Assembly: GCF_047824785.1 (NCBI RefSeq)
Contig: NZ_CP181167.1
Location: 930,001-994,000, forward strand
DNA: 64,000 nucleotides
Direction of reading: 5' to 3'
Origin: Nitrobacter sp039808345
Lineage (GTDB): Bacteria; Pseudomonadota; Alphaproteobacteria; Rhizobiales; Xanthobacteraceae
The notes under the pieces are model-generated. The model worked only from the letters and a program-made list of their open reading frames with translations. It made no database searches and was not told where the DNA came from. How positions within the stretch are numbered: position 1 is the stretch's first letter; each line of letters starts with the position of its first letter. Both the position numbers and the translations under genes were made by a program. This document shows positions 63,091 to 64,000 of the stretch, piece by piece.

Positions 63091-63439
63091 ATGAGTGGAT
63101 ACAAGCAACCTAGCTTCGCTGCCCGGCAACAGGCGGCGCTCGAGGCCCGAAAAAATAGTCTCGATAAGTTTCGCGCGCGGCCCCGGTCCTGACGACCCCT
63201 CGGTAAAGCAAAGACAGGCCCAACGCGAGGCCCAGGCAGCTGCCCGTGAGAAGACCCGGCAGTCTCGCGAGATCGAAAAGGCCGCGCGAAAAGCTCTCGA
63301 GGCGGAGGCCGCCGCGACCGCTGCAACGCGCCTCGCCCGTGAGAAGGAAGAAGCGCTGGCCGCCGAGGCCGCGCTCAAGGTCGAGCGTAAGGCAGCGCTT
63401 GATGCCCGTTATGCGGCCAGAAAAGAGCGGAAGAAATAG
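63091..63439 (+). pseudogene. DUF6481 protein, frameshifted
   Basis: Starts MSGYKQPSFAARQQAALEARKNSLDKFRARP at 63091. An extra C in the run at 63181-63184 shifts the frame to an early stop. The next frame continues GPDDPSVKQRQAQREAQAAAREKTRQSREIEKAARKALEAEAAA ... RYAARKERKK to 63439. Without that one base it would be a normal, highly charged, helical DUF6481 protein of about 115 residues. A sequence error is as likely as a real mutation. Confidence 0.75.
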
Positions 63440-63621
63440 CTCGATCAACCTTGGTCAGAGCCTTGCAACTCAAAGCCAGAAAGAGAGGAGTCTCACGGTT
63501 GAGTCTGGGGGATGGCAGCAACTAGAGTGCCGTCGGATTTCGGCGTAGACACTCTTGCTGGATGTCCTGAAGATTTAGGCGGTCAAACATGGCCACTCTG
63601 AGCTTCCGATAGGAAAAAATT
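63440..63621. other. Short spacer
   Basis: Convergent intergenic region between the DUF6481 gene and the SUMF1-like gene. Nothing is recognised in it. Confidence 0.4.
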
Positions 63622-64000
63622 CTAAGATGGGAGCGTCCGAGCAACCCGAAAACCAAGGTACCTGAGCCGATAGTCGGAGGCGAACCAATAACGGCTCGCC
63701 GAGCGGAGGAAGGCCGGAGCGAGGAGGAAGGACCCGCCGCGCACGACCCGATGATAACAGCTTCCCCCTTCGATCCAAGCAGAGCCATCCGTGGGCGCGC
63801 CGTTGTATGTGTCGTGGTAGCAATCCTCCGTCCACTCCCGGACATTGCCGACCATGTCATTGAGACCGAACCCGTTAGCCGCAAATGAGCCGACGGGCGC
63901 AGTTTGTTTCGCATCCCATTGGCTGCCACAGGAGTGGCAGTTGGCGTGGTTGTTGCCAACTGTGTTGCCCCACGGATAGACCGTCTGTGTCCCAGCGCGC
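63622..64000 (-). CDS. Formylglycine-generating-enzyme (SUMF1) family protein, partial
   Basis: The C-terminal 125 residues; the gene runs off the right edge. Conserved SUMF1/EgtB-type segments are VYPWGNTVGNNHANCHSCG, TAPVGSFAANGFGLNDMVGNVREWTEDCYHDTYNGAPTDGSAW, RVVRGGSFLLAPAFLRSASRYWFASDYRLRYLGFRVAR. True formylglycine enzymes need an active-site Cys pair in the RCVRGGSW-like region; here that position reads HRVVRGGSF without cysteine. It is therefore more likely a non-sulfatase SUMF1 homologue (serine/threonine-kinase-linked or regulatory type). Confidence 0.85.
   Translation of the reverse strand, partial: RAGTQTVYPWGNTVGNNHANCHSCGSQWDAKQTAPVGSFAANGFGLNDMVGNVREWTEDCYHDTYNGAPTDGSAWIEGGSCYHRVVRGGSFLLAPAFLRSASRYWFASDYRLRYLGFRVARTLPS

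Noticed and set aside
1..64000. CRISPR arrays, rRNA genes, complete tRNA genes, plasmid replication origin
   Set aside because: I found no regularly spaced identical repeats, no rRNA-like sequence, no complete cloverleaf, and no rep or par genes. MinD is the only ParA-like ATPase, and it belongs to minCDE.

Overview
The window looks like an accessory, insertion-sequence-rich part of an alphaproteobacterial genome, most likely a Nitrobacteraceae/Bradyrhizobiaceae-type Rhizobiales (Nitrobacter, Bradyrhizobium, Rhodopseudomonas or Afipia kind). This is inferred from the GC-rich coding style, the two-Ku plus LigD repair locus, a perfect CtrA-type box next to minCDE, the DUF3489/DUF2924/large serine recombinase trio, DUF6481, and a divergent ArsR/peroxiredoxin/persulfide dioxygenase/SQR sulfide locus. 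I cannot tell chromosome from megaplasmid.

Layout. 1-855 holds IS66 debris. 852-5230 is a sulfide/persulfide detoxification locus: ArsR regulator and peroxiredoxin leftward; persulfide dioxygenase-like MBL hydrolase, DUF442-SQR fusion and a broken TauE exporter rightward, around a shared promoter region with a perfect 17-bp inverted repeat. 5321-11511 holds a lytic transglycosylase and opgGH (periplasmic glucans), followed by a broken third gene. 12372-15022 is an intact IS3-family element abutting a frameshifted IS701-family element. 15230-17284 encodes a large papain-like peptidase fused to an alpha/beta-hydrolase-like domain. 17937-24760 is a graveyard of nested IS elements and gene fragments. 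24898-27129 is a phage packaging remnant (TerL, DUF5681, truncated methyltransferase) cut by an intact IS21-family element (27130-29626). 30726-38361 is an iron-uptake locus: TonB-dependent receptor leftward and exbB-exbD-tonB-secA-like rightward, the last two overlapping by 4 bp. 38440-42263 is a group II intron remnant next to an intact IS66 element with an 8-bp target duplication. 42655-45232 is a serine recombinase module, with a tRNA-Ser-like 3' scar just outside it. 46200-47732 holds more IS debris and an IS110 transposase.

48293-52244 is the most interesting segment: a compact RiPP (ribosomally made, post-translationally modified peptide) cassette, all leftward. It has a 73-residue precursor whose candidate core is two tandem pentapeptides (NTGCQ NSGCG), a stable hairpin, a radical SAM/SPASM enzyme, and a fused E1-like/YcaO cyclodehydratase ending in a PxPxP tail. 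No transporter, protease or dehydrogenase is next to it. It is flanked by the second copy of the IS3 element (52484-53746), which appears identical to the first and is inverted relative to it.

53747-55345 is IS3-family debris. 55513-60002 is a non-homologous end-joining locus (Ku rightward; Ku, LigD and a small protein leftward). 60977-62787 is minCDE. The window ends in a frameshifted DUF6481 gene and a formylglycine-generating-enzyme-like gene running off the right edge. Many reading frames (TauE, IS701, a cupin, the intron maturase, the recombinase, DUF6481) are broken by a single base, which means either real decay or base-level sequence errors.
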